DNA from: Bagarius yarrelli
Lineage: Eukaryota; Chordata; Actinopteri; Siluriformes; Sisoridae
DNA: 64,000 nt
Assembly (NCBI GenBank): GCA_005784505.1
Contig: VCAZ01000040.1
Location: 1,092,501 to 1,156,500, forward strand
Reading direction: 5' to 3'
The notes beneath the pieces are model-generated. The model had not been told where the DNA came from, searched no databases, and was given only the letters and a program-made list of their open reading frames with translations. A program made the translations under genes and the position numbers. Numbering within the stretch: the stretch's first letter is position 1; each line of letters opens with the position of its first letter. Below are positions 11,088 through 24,109 of this stretch, piece by piece.

Positions 11088-12658
11088 TATATATATATAT
11101 ATATGAACCGATTCACCTTCAAATAAGTGTTCTAAGCCCATCAGATGCCTGTCAGATGTCATGCATCTTCTAAAATTTGATTTAGAGGTCAAGCATGTCA
11201 CATGATTTAGTGTTTGTCTGTTGCCCCTGTTTTGGGTTGTTATTTTGTAGCAGAGACATACTACAGTATCCTATTTTTTTAATGTAATATAAAAATATTA
11301 AATTTTTCAATCTTTGAAAAAGTTCACTCGGCTGTAGGTAAATGTGCACTCAGTTATATTTATTAAGCTGGAAAAGTTTTTCTAATATTTGGCATAATAT
11401 CTGCTCTCATTCTAATTTTTTAAATGCTTCATTTTGTTAAGATGTTCCAAATTCCAAGTTTAAAAAAGTAATAATTACATTCATAGAGCTAGGGCAACTT
11501 ATATGTTACTATAAATAGGAAAAATCTGTCATAACTAGTGTTGGGAGGATTACTTTGGAAATATATTAGGTTACAGATTAGTTAAAACGTAATAGGTAGT
11601 GTAACTTATAAATTACTTTATAAAAATTACTTTTAAGTTTTAATGGACATTTTTGGTGGGGTTTTTTTCCACATACCTAAATTAACTTAAACTACTCCGT
11701 CACCTTTTATTATGCGGAAAGGAGGAATATATCATTTGTAACTAAAGCGTCTGTTTTTATTTCTATCAAAAACAACAGAAAGGCTAAATTAGATACCTGC
11801 AGATGCTTGCTCAGGTTTGACATTGGAGCCATGGTGGCAACTCTTAGACAGGGTGTAGTAGCCTAATTGGCAGACAGGGTGCCCTGCAATTTTAAACCAA
11901 AGAACCAATTAAAAGCATTTGAATAGCGACTGCTTGAATAAACGGGTTAAATTAAGGCATTGTGCAATATTAAAAACGGGAAAAGAAACAACAAAATAAT
12001 ATAAAATTAGAAAACTCATATCCTGGGTTTTAAAATGTTTAATCTTTAACATTTAACTGTAATTTAATTACAGATTTTTTTCTAAGTAACTGTAACAAAT
12101 TACTGTTACATTTATTCTGAAATTAAATTACGTAATGTTGTTGCATGTAACTAGTTACTCCCCAACAATGATCATAATAAAAACCCCTTATGTAAAATCA
12201 GTTCACAATCAAGACTTGTGTCTTCAGCCTGTGTACACTATTAATGTCTCTCTGACTTCCTCTTGTCCTATTATTTTTTACTATATATAGAGAAAATAAG
12301 GTATCTTCCAAGAATGCCCTAAAAAGCCTGATGGGTGTTGCTCGCACCCTACGAACCCTGGTACTGACAGACAATCCACTATCAGAGACAGAGGATTACC
12401 GACTCATAGTCATCTCATGCCTCCCTCGTCTTGAAAGACTAGACAAGGTTCAAGTCTCCCCTGTGGAGCAGATTGAAGCTCAAGAAAGAATCAGGGTATT
12501 AACTTTTTTACTGAAGCAGTAATTACTGTGATGTTGCTTTTCATAGTAGTGTAGTCTAGCATAGCATATGAATATTAGAGATAACTTTTTTGTATCTTTG
12601 CTATTTTTAGGAATTTCAGAACTTTGCAGAACAGGAGAACCAACAAACAGGACAGTAG
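9304..12658 (+). CDS. lrrc23: Leucine-rich repeat-containing protein 23 (radial spoke LRR protein), 327 aa
   Basis: Exons: 9304-9393, 9553-9662, 9786-10048, 10377-10507, 10592-10728, 12291-12495, 12611-12658. All phases close, giving 328 codons with TAG at 12656. The protein has an acidic N-terminus (MSGSDEDEEVFGDSEEKED), then SDS22-type LRRs from NLADISMLSSFIHLRFLDV through LQYLNI, an LRR cap region and a charged C-terminal helix (PVEQIEAQERIR). Order and wording of the repeats match vertebrate LRRC23, a component of the axonemal radial spoke 3 head needed for sperm motility. Human LRRC23 is about 343 aa, so this copy is full length. The donor after exon 3 (ATAG|GTTGGT) is weak, but the joined codon gives LIGNSIQ, as expected for an LRR. 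An ATTAAA at 12734-12739 is a likely poly(A) signal. Confidence 0.92.
10995..11105. repeat. AT microsatellite forming a long self-complementary hairpin (lrrc23 intron 5)
   Basis: Two long (AT)n arms, the left with a ctatat interruption and the right with a mirrored agatat interruption, flank the short unique spacer ttccaggccatgtt around 11040-11053. The arms can pair with each other, making a near-perfect inverted repeat in the 1.56-kb intron 5. Confidence 0.85.
11537..12170. mobile_element. hAT-like non-autonomous DNA transposon in lrrc23 intron 5
   Basis: The left end reads tagtgttgggaggattact. The right end, reverse-complemented, reads cattgttggggagtaacta, giving imperfect terminal inverted repeats of the CAGTGTTGGG type. 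The flanks gtcataac (11529-11536) and atcataat (12171-12178) share TCATAA and look like a diverged 8-bp target duplication, the size expected for hAT elements. No transposase ORF is present. Confidence 0.6.
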
Positions 12659-12929
12659 GAGGCAAAGCTGCATTTATTGGTCTGAAATTGCAAATTGCTC
12701 ATTGTTTTATTTGTCTTATGTGTGCCTTTTTATATTAAAGAGAATTCAATTTGAGTTATAACTTGTTTATACACAATGTAACACATAACATCTATAAAAG
12801 GCAATTTATTACTTCAGTTGTTTGATTTGTTGTCTATTATGCTTTGAGGCATGTAATCATCTGGAAAAAAAAAACATCTGTAAAGGACAATTGTGATACA
12901 TTCATTTTCAAGTACACAAAGAACACAAA

Positions 12930-13300
12930 ACATATCAACAGTCCACACTTTATTACCAAAAGTTTGTGGAAACCTTATAGAAACATAAGTATATAACTAT
13001 ACATAAGTGTGTATTCTAAACTGTTGTCACTGTGTGATGCCTCCATATGCTGTATTATATTTTTTTTTTAGTGGAACTAATAGAACTAATAACACATAAT
13101 GTGTTGTGATTGGTGCAAATAATTTAAGTGTTTTACACAAAGCTCTGACCTTTACCCCACTAAACACCTTTGGGATAAACTTAAACCTTGACTGCACCTG
13201 CTCACCTGAAATTAAACACGAAAGTGAGGAGGTTACACATACTTTATTGTTACAAAGAATTAATTGTCTAGTAAAGTGTATTAATTTAACCATCTGAAAA
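12930..13300. mobile_element. Tc1-like transposon relic
   Basis: It contains actttattaccaaaagtttgtgg near the left. The block ctttaccccactaaacacctttgggataaact near 13150 corresponds to the transposase segment coding for NPIKHLWDEL-like residues in fish Tc1 elements. Frames are broken throughout. The same family recurs at 36148-36582 and 41255-41455. Confidence 0.5.
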
Positions 13301-13386
13301 TTAACTAAAATATGTGTATATTATTTGAGTACAGTTATATTACATGTTTTACAAATACAAAAAATTGCAAAAAATATAACAACTTG

Positions 13387-13732
13387 AGAGGGCAGGATGG
13401 TGGCTTAGTGGTTAGCACAGTTGCCTCACGTTCAATTTCTTCGCAGGGGCCTTTCTGTGTGGAGTTTACATGTTCTCTCCATGCTTGCATAGGTTTACTC
13501 CGGGTCCTCCTGTTTTCTCCCACAGTCTAAAAAACATGTATTTTCGGTTGATTGGTGATTTTAAATTGTCCATAGGAGTGAGTGTGAGTGTGTGTGATGG
13601 GCTGGCGACCTGTCCAGGGTGTTTCCCCTTCTGCCTTTCGCCCTTTCAGAGACGGCTGGGAAAGACTCCAGCAGATCACCGTGACCCCAAATTAGGAAAT
13701 AAATGGGTATAGAAAATAAATGAATGAATGAC
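13387..13732 (+). mobile_element. tRNA-headed SINE (family A), near full length
   Basis: The tRNA-like head holds a box A (TGGCTTAGTGGTTAGC) and a weak box B (gttcaatttc). The body has the conserved fish SINE blocks tgtgtggagtttacatgttctc and ctcccacagtc. It ends ggaaagactccagcagatcacc and a short (AATG)n tail. Related copies lie at 40738-41046 (+, 5'-truncated) and 46137-46400 (-). Confidence 0.8.
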
Positions 13733-14629
13733 TAACAACTTGATTCAAAATGTGTCTTTTCTGATAAAACTCTCAGTATACCAGCTCTCTTCCTAAGGTG
13801 CACAGAACTTTGTTATATTCTGCTATAAATTATATATGAAGAAAACTAACTCTTACAAAAGATGCACCAAGTCAGCAACACTGGAATGTTGGGTGTATGT
13901 GTTATTGTCAGTGTGAATATGCTTGTATTGAGGTGTCCAGTCTCAAAGAACAACATTCAGGTAAACGGGTTTTATTATATGACTCTATTAACTTGTTCAA
14001 GAATAAAGTATTTGTGTTAACACTTTTTTATAGGATATATACAGTAGACTATAAAAGATTTCTGGTTATAATATGTTTTGAATGGATTTAAAGCTTGTTA
14101 CTCAGATTCGTTCTCCATTCATTTATTCATTCATTTATATATTTGTTTTTTTCATTCGTTTAGTTCTTTATTAATTCGTCTATATATTTAAAATATTGTA
14201 AATGTATACGAGGATATAATACACAATGTTGATTTTCACTAAGGAAGGATGACAGAGCAGAATTCACAATCACGCCTTCCTCGTTGAGTCATGCTAAGTC
14301 CCTGAGCCTCTCCTCTTTTAAAGTGATAGATTCATGTTTTAATTTTAAAATGTTATTCTGTTATTATTTAATCTGTTTTTTTTAATAAAATATGAGTGTA
14401 TTCCTTTTTTGCTTACGATATAACGTACGTACGCAAATATGATTTGCGATATAAAGGAAAGTTACGATTATTACTGAGCCGCGAAACACTTGATCCATGA
14501 TACCAAATACATTCCCAACGTATGTCTTTATTGGTTATTAAGGCTGTCATTGTTATTTATAAGTAATTAATTTATAATATATAAATTATTAAATAAAGAA
14601 AAACTCAGAATTGCACGTCTGACGTCTCG

Positions 14630-14798
14630 CCACTGTCTTAACCAATCAGACGTCTTTGTGGGCGGGTGGAGAGTGAAGCCTCGCTTATAAGCTTCTACAC
14701 GCTCCTGCGCAGCTTCTCGTCCCACTTCACCAACAACTTTATAAAACTTTTTCCATCCGTTATCTTTATAATCTATCTTCAGTCGACTATCCTCAGAC
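14630..14798 (+). promoter_or_regulatory. tkt: tkt core promoter and 5' UTR
   Basis: In order: a CCAAT box at 14642-14646, a GC box GGGCGGG at 14660-14666, and a TATA-like TTATAA at 14685-14690. The spacing predicts initiation near 14715 and a 5' UTR of roughly 80 nt before ATG 14799. The elements are read directly; the start site is inferred. Confidence 0.6.
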
Positions 14799-16074
14799 AT
14801 GGAGAGTTATCACAAACCCGACGAGAAAACTCTTCAGGGCCTGAGGAGCATCGCTAACAAGCTAAGAATTCACTCTATCAAGGCAACATGCGCCTCAAAC
14901 TCAGGGTAAGTTTGATGCACTTATAGCTAACAGGCTAATAAAATATTTCTAGGTCATTTTGTAAGGGTTTTTTTATATTATATATCATCGACAGAATGAC
15001 AGAACCAAATAAGAGAATTTACTAGAACGTTCTTTGGCGTTAATCATTTCTGCTTTGCTAAATGTTGACGCTGGAACTCTTTCGCTAAATGTTTTATTTC
15101 CTTGTTAATTTATTTAGTTTATATTTAATGACTTGCACGACCACATTTATTATTTAGACCAATACTTTGGGTAAAGCCGCGCCTGTATGTATGTACAAGC
15201 TGTCGCATTTTATTTGGCAGCCATAACTCAGGCCGTCCGTGTGGCGGGAGAAAAAAATTGGCTTAGCCTTATCGAGTAGCTAATGCTTGCTAACCTGGCT
15301 AAGGTAAGGGACGCAGCTCGTGCAGGTTTCCAGGAAACTAAGTTGCTCTATTTCTTTCGTTATTCTTGTTTTTATTCCCCTACTTATAAAGCAGAAAAAA
15401 ACGGCGTCACGTGCAGCTCTGGAGGTCTTTCTCCACACCCCCTTACCCACGCACCCCTATTCGGCTTTATTCAGCCACGTGTTTAATTCGTGCAAAAGAT
15501 GTTCTTGCATCCATTCATATTGCAACATGTTTGAAAAGCATTTGCAAACAGTGCTCTTGTGTCACGCCTGAAGGTGACAGCACTGATCATTGCGTCACAA
15601 AAGATAACCTAATGATTTCGCAGTAAGATTTAAAAAGGAGGCTGGGGTTAAGTGACGTCACAAGGAAACGCGTTATAGTTTAGACGCACAAAAGAAGGTA
15701 AATTCCAGGTTGTAGTGAATGATCGCTGGATTTTCTGGCGTGACTGTAAAAGTGCTTCCTTTTAGCATTTGTTTCCTCATTCTTTATATGATATTCTGTA
15801 TGATCTTTCCTTTTCTAGGTCACTTCCGCCTCTTCCAGGCACCTGAGAGAAGCATTGTACCTGATTTTATTTAAATAGACAGTTTCATCTAATCAACAAG
15901 ATCTGTGACTTTTCCTCTTATTACTGTTCTTTTTGTATTTCAGCTTAATAAAGATCTGTAGGACGCAGATGGTAACTTATGAATTACTTGCTATATAGTT
16001 GAGCCTGTATCGTCAAGCCGCATGCAGTGTGTCAATAACGACTGATTTTAAGCATTACAGTTCAGAAGTTTGGT

Positions 16075-16116
<42 letters not shown>

Positions 16117-19100
16117 CTATTTTGCAATATGCAAACTTTTAAAGACTAAAAAAAACTGTTTTGTTAGGGAATTCAACACTTCTTGGCATGAAGAGAAGTT
16201 TTCTAATGTGCACTGGTTATGCCGTTGTTAACATGATGTATGCTTTCTGAATGGCCTGTGTAAGATTATGGATTTACCCTATCAGTACCTACTGAGCACA
16301 GTCAGATTCTGGCATGAACTTTGGTCTCTTTGTTTGGATGGTAAAGCTTTTTTCTATTGGTGAAAATGTGATAAATGGGTTCTACAGACAAGAATCAAGT
16401 ACTAATTTGTACAAGATGTCTGAACCAGGTGTGTGTGCAGAAATTACACTGCCTTTAGCCAACATGCAATGTTAATTCCACACAACAGAAACTGGACTAC
16501 TAATACTTGGGGGTGGGGGAAAAAAATTCGATTCATTGATTCATCTGGATTCTTTCTCTAATAATTTCTGAATTGATTCTCAAAATCAATTGTAAATTCA
16601 AATAAGATTGCAACGATGCAGGCCTGCACATGCAAGACAATTATACGTATAACTGAGCATTTGTTGCAGGTTCGCCTAAACACTTGAATTTAATAAAATA
16701 AAGAACGGAAGCAGTCCAAAATCTACTGAACTGGTTAATTAGTTACAACTTTTTTTTCTTCCTTCTCAACCAATGTGCGCATACAATCAACAAACTACGG
16801 AAAGCCCAAAGGGGAAAAAAATGCATTTACCCACAAACACGCACAGAATGAGTGCTGTAACAAACAAAAAAACGTGTCTAAACGTAACAGTTTAGTCTGT
16901 TACAGAAGCACATACTGACGTATAAATCAACTTTAAATGTAAAATCGACTGAGTGGCAACACTTGGCCACCGGATTCTAAGAAAAGTGAAGCGAATTACT
17001 TGGTCAGTGACGAGTTTTAGTGCTAAATTTAAAAAGAATTTGTGCCTGTAATATGTCATGGATTAGCCAGGGTTTTGTACACTGTTGCAGGTGCTTAAGC
17101 CAAGGTACAGTGTGCCCTTATGGTGTTAAGTGTTCTTCAAAATTGCTATAATAATCTGATGTTTCCATGTTTCAACCAGAGCTTCTTCATTCTAAACAAA
17201 ACTTTGTTAATACAAGAAAATTCATCAAATGTTAGAAGCTCCAATTCTGGTTAAAATGTAGAGATTAAACGTATTCACACATCAGAAGAATTAGAAAGAG
17301 GTGTAGATTCCTTCCTAGATTCCCACCCCTACTAATACTGTACACCAAATAATACCGCATAAGGTTGCAGTATTACTCTAATAACACTTATGTTGTTAAT
17401 TAGACTGATGTTAACCTTGTTGATAACCTGCATGTATGTTTACTGTCCAAATTCAACAACTTATAATAATAATAATAATAAAAATTGTAATTGTTCCCTT
17501 ATTTGGTTACTGACCTTTTAGAATTTTCTTCCATATGCAGGCACCCGACATCATGCTGCAGTGCCGCTGAGATCATGTCTGTGCTGTTCTTTCACACCAT
17601 GCGCTATAAAGCAGATGACCCGCGCAACGCCTGCAATGATCGTTTTGTGTTGTCCAAGGTACAGCTTTCTCAATTAGCTTTCACTAGTCAAGACTCTGTG
17701 TTCAAGAACTGAACTGTCAAATTGAGTCCGGTAGACTAAACCTCAAGAAGAGAACTTAACACATACTGGAACAAATTATCGCTAAAGATTTTGTTTGCTG
17801 CTAGCAATTATTTAGTGAGAGAAATTGAGACTTCTTGTGTGTCGGTTTTACCGTTTTTGTCTTCACTGTTATTCAGTGTGACATTATCACCACTGAGATC
17901 TTAGTGTGACATGGGGATCATGTTCGTCCAGTCTGATAAGCAAAAATCCTAACAAACTATTAAAAACCGCATGGTGTGTGCCCAGCTTTAGTTATTTGCG
18001 ATAAAAGTTAAATGTTCTGTTACTTGTTGCATTTAAAGGTATAAATCTGTTTAAAGCTTTTTTTTTTTTTTTTTTTTTTTTTTTCTTCCTCCTTCTTCTT
18101 CTTCTTTTTTCCCTTAGGGTCATGCTGCTCCCATTCTCTATGCGGCATGGGTAGAAGCTGGCTATGTAAAAGAGGCCGAATTGCTTAACTTGCGCAAGAT
18201 TGATTGTGACCTTGAGGGTCATCCTACGCCTGTGAGTGACTCTAAGCTTGCACTCGAACTAGTGATATTGTGAAGTTTTACATTTTTAGAGCCTCACTTT
18301 AATTAGCTGTTCAGTAGCTTAAGTTTGCAAAATTTTTTTTTCTTTTTAATTCTTCCAGAAACTAGCCTTTGTGGACGTGGCTACAGGCTCCCTGGGTCAA
18401 GGTCTGGGAGCTGCCTGTGGAATGGCTTACACAGCAAAGTACTTTGATAAATCCAGGTATTGCAGCTGTACCATGAACATCTGTACCAGGAATTATTAAT
18501 GAGTAATTTTTCTTACACAAAGTGGCTCTGTTTAGCTACCGTGTTTACTGCTTGTTGGGAGACGGCGAGTGCTCCGAGGGTGCCGTGTGGGAGGCCATGG
18601 CTTTTGCGTCCCACTATGGCCTGGACAACCTTGTAGCCATTCTGGATGTGAACCGCCTGGGACAAAGCGAGGCCGCCCCGCTGAAGCATGACATGACTAC
18701 TTACCTGGATCGCTGCAAGTCTTTCGGGTAAGCAACACATGTTCATTCTGTTATTTTCTCCTGTCTTCCTTTTCAGTAGATATAATTCCTAACTGTCATC
18801 ATAGATCGTTACAGAAGCTCACAAATGTCATTCATTGGATAAGTTATCAGGAATACGTTTTAAGGACGCACCGTTTTGCAAGCTACTGAAAGTGCTTTTA
18901 TTTAAATTGGATAATATTTTAGTTTCTAGACACATACAATACATTATATTTTTATTGACCTTTTCCTAGACATTTTATCAGGACAGTAGTTTACAGTAAC
19001 TCTTGTACAAAGGGAATTATAAAGGTTACTAATGTATATTTGTGTAAATGATGTGTACATTTATGTGATATTAAAATTCCTCTCTGTGGTTTCTGACCAT

Positions 19101-20417
19101 TGAAATCTAATGGTTTTTTCTCATACTTGTATTTGCAAATTAATATCTGATCAATCTGCAATTTCTTTTGTCATTTCAGCTGGAACACATGTGTAGTCGA
19201 TGGCCATGATGTGGAAGTGCTGTGTAAGGAACTATGGCATGCAGAACGTTACAAAGGGAAGCCCACTGCTATTGTGGCCAAAACCTTCAAGGGCAAAGGG
19301 CTCAAAGGTGAGCTAGTTCTGTACCTCAGAAAAGGGTTCAGGAGGGACCTCTGCTTTGTGATCTCTACTTAATTATTGCTGCTAATTCTACATCTATCTG
19401 GCATTTTGTGTCCTGGTTTTCAGGCATTGAAGACCTTGATAATTGGCACGGCAAGCCTGTCCCTAAAGACCGTGCGGACGAGCTGATTGGTGTCCTTGAA
19501 AGCCAGATCCAGCAATCCAGTAAACCACTCCAGGCTTCCCTGCCTAATGAGGATGCTGCTCCTGTAGACCCAAGTCCCATATATCTACAGTCTCCTCCAG
19601 AATACAAGTCTGGGGACAAGGTAGTCAAAATAACGGCTGGGTTGATATGCTGCAAATTGTTGTTTTTTTTCTTTTCTTTCATGCACTTTGTATTTTAAAA
19701 GCAATTTGCATGTTATCTATTTACAGATTTCTACCAGAAAAGCTTATGGTGTTGCCCTAAAGAAGATGGGAGATGCTAGCCAGCGTATTGTGGCTCTGGA
19801 TGGAGATACCAAAAATTCTACTTTCTCTGAAACCTTTAAGAAAGCCTATCCTGATCGCTACATAGAGTGTTTCATTGCTGAGCAGAATATGGTGTGTTTA
19901 TTTTTTAAAGCATAAGTAATGTTTTGTATTAAGAGCAGCACTGGTGTTCACTGTAACTAATCAGTCAAGTATTGAATCTTTTGCACCTGCTTGGAAGAAA
20001 TCTTTCCCATTTACTGATTTCAATCAACAATGATTATAACCTAAAGGCAGTTGAATATCAAGCTTTATTAGGGGGTAAAGGTAAACTTAGTTTAATTTGA
20101 GTTTCTCTTTAATGACTGTTTTCCCCCCTGCTTTCTAGGTAAGTGTTGCGATTGGTTGTGCCACTCGTGATCGCACAATCCCATTTGCCAGCACGTTTGC
20201 TGCTTTCTTAGCACGTGCTTATGACCAAATCCGCATGGCGGCGATTTCTCAGTCCAACGTTAACCTAGTGGGCTCCCATTGTGGTGTTTCTATTGGTAAG
20301 TCCCATCTGTTTACCTGTAAATTATACACCTTTTTTTCAAATGGATGATTTTATTTTTTTTTACTTTTTTTTTTTTTGTGTTAAACAGATTTTTGTCTGC
20401 ATTGATTAAATTAAATG

Positions 20418-20450
<33 letters not shown>

Positions 20451-22404
20451 ATAGGTGAGGACGGGCCCTCTCAGATGGCCTTGGAGGACCTTGCCATGTT
20501 CCGTGCTATCCCAACATGCACTGTGTTTTACCCTAGTGATGGAGTGTCCACCGAGAGGGCAGTTGAGTTGGCAGCAAATACAAAGGTAATTATTATGACT
20601 GACCTCAACGTGTCTTAAACTTACATTTACAGAAATAACTTTTTGCACCAATTGTATTCCTTTTGTAACTCAATAACTGATTTGCAGCTTTTTGCAAGTT
20701 TATTTATGCATGACTATTGGCGCTTTAATATTTAATTATTTTTTTTAATTTATTTTGTCATATCTGACAGAACATGTAAATTTGTAACATGGCACAAAAA
20801 GCATGATGCAAGGCCATTTATATAAAGATTTTCCCCTTTACTTTGCACAGGACCTATTAAAGTTTGGGTGGGATATTTTTTTTTTTTTAGGATTTATGCT
20901 CAACACACTACTAATACAAATTAAAATTAAAGTTTCAGTATCAGTAAATCAAGTTTCAGTGTCTGTGTGTTCTGCTGGTTTTCAATGCGGTCTGTAATTT
21001 GTTCCCAGGGTATCTGTTTCATAAGGACCAGTCGGCCAGACACAGCAATCATATATGAAGCAGATGAGAAATTTGAGATTGGCAAGGCAAAGGTGAGTTT
21101 CTGATCCAAGTATTTCATTTCTTGTCTGCAGCATTTTAATATATCGATACTTGCTATCTGCACAATTTTTAATAATGAGGGCGGTTATGTCTTTATAGCT
21201 TTTATACATTATAAATCCTACATTCAATCTAGCAGAGGAACTGATTTAGATTTAAGAATTGACCCAGACAGGGTTCAGTTTTAAATATTTGTAATTGTTA
21301 ATCTTTACCTAAAGCAGCTGCTTTCAGTTCTTTTAAAAGAAGCACTTTTTTATTCTATTGCTGCATATTTTATTTGGTATTAGCAGTAAGATATTAGTTG
21401 GTTTATGGCAACATGGCAGCTAAAGGTCGCTAGAGGGCGCTCTAGTGAGACGTTGTTTTTGTCTACATTTTTGTTGATGTAAATGGTTATTTTAATAATT
21501 ATTTTTTATAATTTTCCATAACAGGCAAGACTTTTTTTAAAATTGTATTTCAATACAGTATAATGAAACATACAATATGTTAATTTTGTAATGATGGCAG
21601 TTTTAGGCTTAAACCCTGTTATTTTAACAGGATAATTATAGGTAATGGTGATTTTAGAAATGCCTTTAGGTGTAGACATTTCAGTGAAAATGCCCTAATT
21701 ATCTTCAATGGATTTAAATGTAATTTTATTTTTTGTCCTGTAGGTGGTGCGTCAGTCTAACAGTGATCAAGTGACTGTGATCGGAGCTGGAGTCACACTG
21801 CATGAGGCCATTGCTGCACATGACATTCTAGCTAAAGAAGGTTGGTGTCCAGTCTTGACTGAAATATGAAGTTTATGTGAGGATGCAATAACCCCTCACT
21901 GTTTTCTTTTCTAAAAAAACCACCAAAAAAAACACTAAGACAAAATGTACTGATTTAATGTTGCTCTGTCTTGCAGGTGTGAACATACGTGTAATCGACC
22001 CGTTCACCATCAAGCCCCTGGATGCTGCTACCATTGTGGCCAGTGCTCGTGCTACTCAAGGCAGAATAATTACAGTGGAGGATCATTACAAAGAGGGTAC
22101 GCAAATTCCTGGTCTTAGTGTGACTCGGATATTTCTGGACCTAAACTTTTTTTTTTTTTTTCTTTAAATCTCCCAAGTGGCATTAGTCATGTTTGTAATG
22201 ACAGTGTAGTAATGTTCTGCTTTGTGTGCAGGTGGTTTGGGTGAGGCTGTCCTGGCAGCAGTGGGAGAGGAACCAGGAATTGTGGTCCATCGACTGGCTG
22301 TGAGCCGAGTGCCCCAGAGTGGCAAACCCCAGGAGCTGCTGGACATGTTTGGCATCAGCGCCAAGTGTATTGTGGCTTCAGTCAGAGGCACTTTTGCCAA
22401 CTAA
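14799..22404 (+). CDS. tkt: Transketolase, 626 aa, 14 exons
   Basis: Exons: 14799-14905, 17541-17658, 18118-18231, 18359-18456, 18536-18727, 19180-19307, 19424-19620, 19727-19891, 20139-20295, 20455-20585, 21009-21092, 21744-21840, 21977-22096, 22232-22404. Phases all close to 627 codons, TAA at 22402. Transketolase is the thiamine-diphosphate enzyme of the non-oxidative pentose phosphate pathway; it moves two-carbon ketol units between sugar phosphates in the cytosol. Visible hallmarks are His37 in NSGHPTSCC, the ThDP/metal motif GDGECSEG from about residue 154 ending in DVNRLGQ, the catalytic Glu in FIAEQNM at about residue 370, and the C-terminal domain starting ADEKFEIGKAKVVR. Human TKT is 623 aa, so the gene is complete and looks functional. 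It is TKT-like, not TKTL1-like: no deletion in the ThDP region. Teleosts carry two tkt copies; I cannot tell which this is. Confidence 0.96.
14906..17540 (+). other. tkt: tkt intron 1 (2.6 kb) with CRE-like palindrome
   Basis: It contains a full CRE palindrome TGACGTCA at 15653-15660 beside a CpG-bearing patch, and a pure T37 run at 16078-16114. No other exon is seen. The CRE could belong to an intronic enhancer or alternative promoter; that is inference. Confidence 0.5.
18058..18084. repeat. T27 run upstream of tkt exon 3 acceptor
   Basis: An uninterrupted run of 27 T is followed by a C/T-rich stretch that serves as the polypyrimidine tract for the acceptor at 18116-18117. A similar T29 run (20420-20448) directly precedes the exon 10 acceptor. 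Confidence 0.9.
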
Positions 22405-22940
22405 TCCCACCCAGCCCTTCCTTCCTGCTTATGAAATTGCTTGAATGCTTTTAGTCTCTAATAAGATCTTTTTCCAACTGGTGCACTGTAATTTACAACA
22501 TTATAAGAAAGCATGTAAAACGGTTATATATATTTTGCTTTCTTGATGTCTTAAATGTGGCAGCTTTGCCCAAGCTTTTGAGTAACATCTCTGGTATTCC
22601 GGGTCGTGTTGTACATTTAACCCGCCTGAAAAATTGTCCATCCTTGTTAGTGTATGAAACATTTCATTTGCTGAATCATGGTCCCGTGCGCGGCAAAGTC
22701 ACTTGTGTTTATAACTTTGACCATTCCCGTTTATACATTTCTACTGGGGTTTTTTTTCCAGTATGAACATAACTTTCAGTATGTAAGGAGGTACCCGTAC
22801 TGGATTATAGTATCTCCTCCAAGATACTCCTGTCTTAGTTATATTTGCAGCTAATCTTGTGTCTCTGTGCGATCTACATGTTTCTCATGTTACTGAACTG
22901 CTCTAAAGGTTGTGTGAATGATCTGGATCCAAGTAATAAA
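22405..22940 (+). other. tkt: tkt 3' UTR with poly(A) signal
   Basis: An AATAAA at 22935-22940 follows the stop by 530 nt. No competing hexamer was noticed between them. Confidence 0.65.
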
Positions 22941-23239
22941 CAGAATTGTCTAACTGGTCAGTTTGTCTTTTTAGCATGAACCTAAAAGAATTCTTAAGCG
23001 TATTATAAGCTCTAATACACTCCAAGTGCACTATAGCACCACCTGGAAAATCACGTTAATCTGCCAAACTGTGTCCCATCATTTGAGACGCAGAAATAAT
23101 GCGAGTTTGATTGTGTTATGGTTATTAGACAGTATTTAAGTATTTTTCCTGACTGCTGATCTCTGTAATTTAATCCCCAGCCTCAGTTGGCAAAAAATGT
23201 TAAAGTAAAAAGGCCGGTGAGAATCAGTTATGTGGATAG

Positions 23240-23905
23240 CAGCGGTGGGTAGTGCCGTGTTGGATTTATCAAGTTTTCTTCCAAAAATGAAAAGTTTAAC
23301 TGGCCTTATTTTTACTGAAGTTTATTGTTAATCGCAGATGTAGTTTTTTTTGCTACATTTAATAGCATTTCTCCTTCACTATTTAATTTTAATTATGAAA
23401 GCATAGTTTTAATAATTAGTTTCCATCATGTTACGTATAATGAAATCGGATCTCGAAAAAAAATTATGTCCGAAGCATCTCAGTGGAGACAGGGACATTC
23501 AAGACACCTCATTTAATTAATAATTCAGAATAGTTACATAATGGGATGTCTTTTATGTTCGCCGTAAACATATTGACATCAGTTTAGAGAAATTCCAGCT
23601 CTAACCTGAGAAAACATGTCGCGGCAACTTTGGGCGCTTTAACTTTACCGTAAGTTACTGTAAAATCTCGCACACTGACACTTTTTTCGTCTTTTAAAAA
23701 AACATTTTTTTAAAAATAGATGATTCTTTTTCCTCGGTTTTCAGGATTGTCCTTTTAATTAGATGCAAAATAACTAGTAAAACATTACTTAGAGATTCTT
23801 ATAATTCTGTTTTATAAATCTTACTCGAGTAACTTCCAATTTTAAAATTTTTACTATCACTTGAGTGGTAGTTTTTATAAGTAGTTGTACTTTACTGGTG
23901 AATAG
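23240..23905. mobile_element. hAT-like repeat fragment (GGTGGGTAGT-type end)
   Basis: It starts cggtgggtagtg. It ends in a region with ttactcgagtaactt and cacttgagtggtag, the 'TACTTGAGTA' motif of a common fish hAT family. The right boundary is uncertain. A shorter relative lies at 57185-57346 in the opposite orientation. Confidence 0.45.
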
Positions 23906-24109
23906 ACGTGACTTTATGGAAAATGTATAGACTTATTCAAACGGACAGAGAGTAATTTAGATGGAGTAATAATGAGTAAAGGAGCAGCCTTGAGGTAAGT
24001 GTGTTACAACAGCAGAAGACCAGTATAGGTTGAACTAATCTAAGGCTGTAGTGTAGAATACAGAATTATGAAAATAGATAGTCTGGTCTAATAAATCTCA
24101 GTTTCTGTT

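Larger units (their letters stand above)
12659..14600. other. lrrc23-tkt intergenic spacer
   Basis: Apart from the lrrc23 3' end, a Tc1-like relic and one SINE (listed separately), this is AT-rich unique sequence with no convincing exon. Short ORFs here read as repeat or random sequence. Confidence 0.5.

Noticed and set aside
17992..18222. Minus-strand ORF with a poly-Lys run
   Set aside because: The Lys run is the complement of an intronic T27 tract, and the rest is antisense to tkt exon 3.
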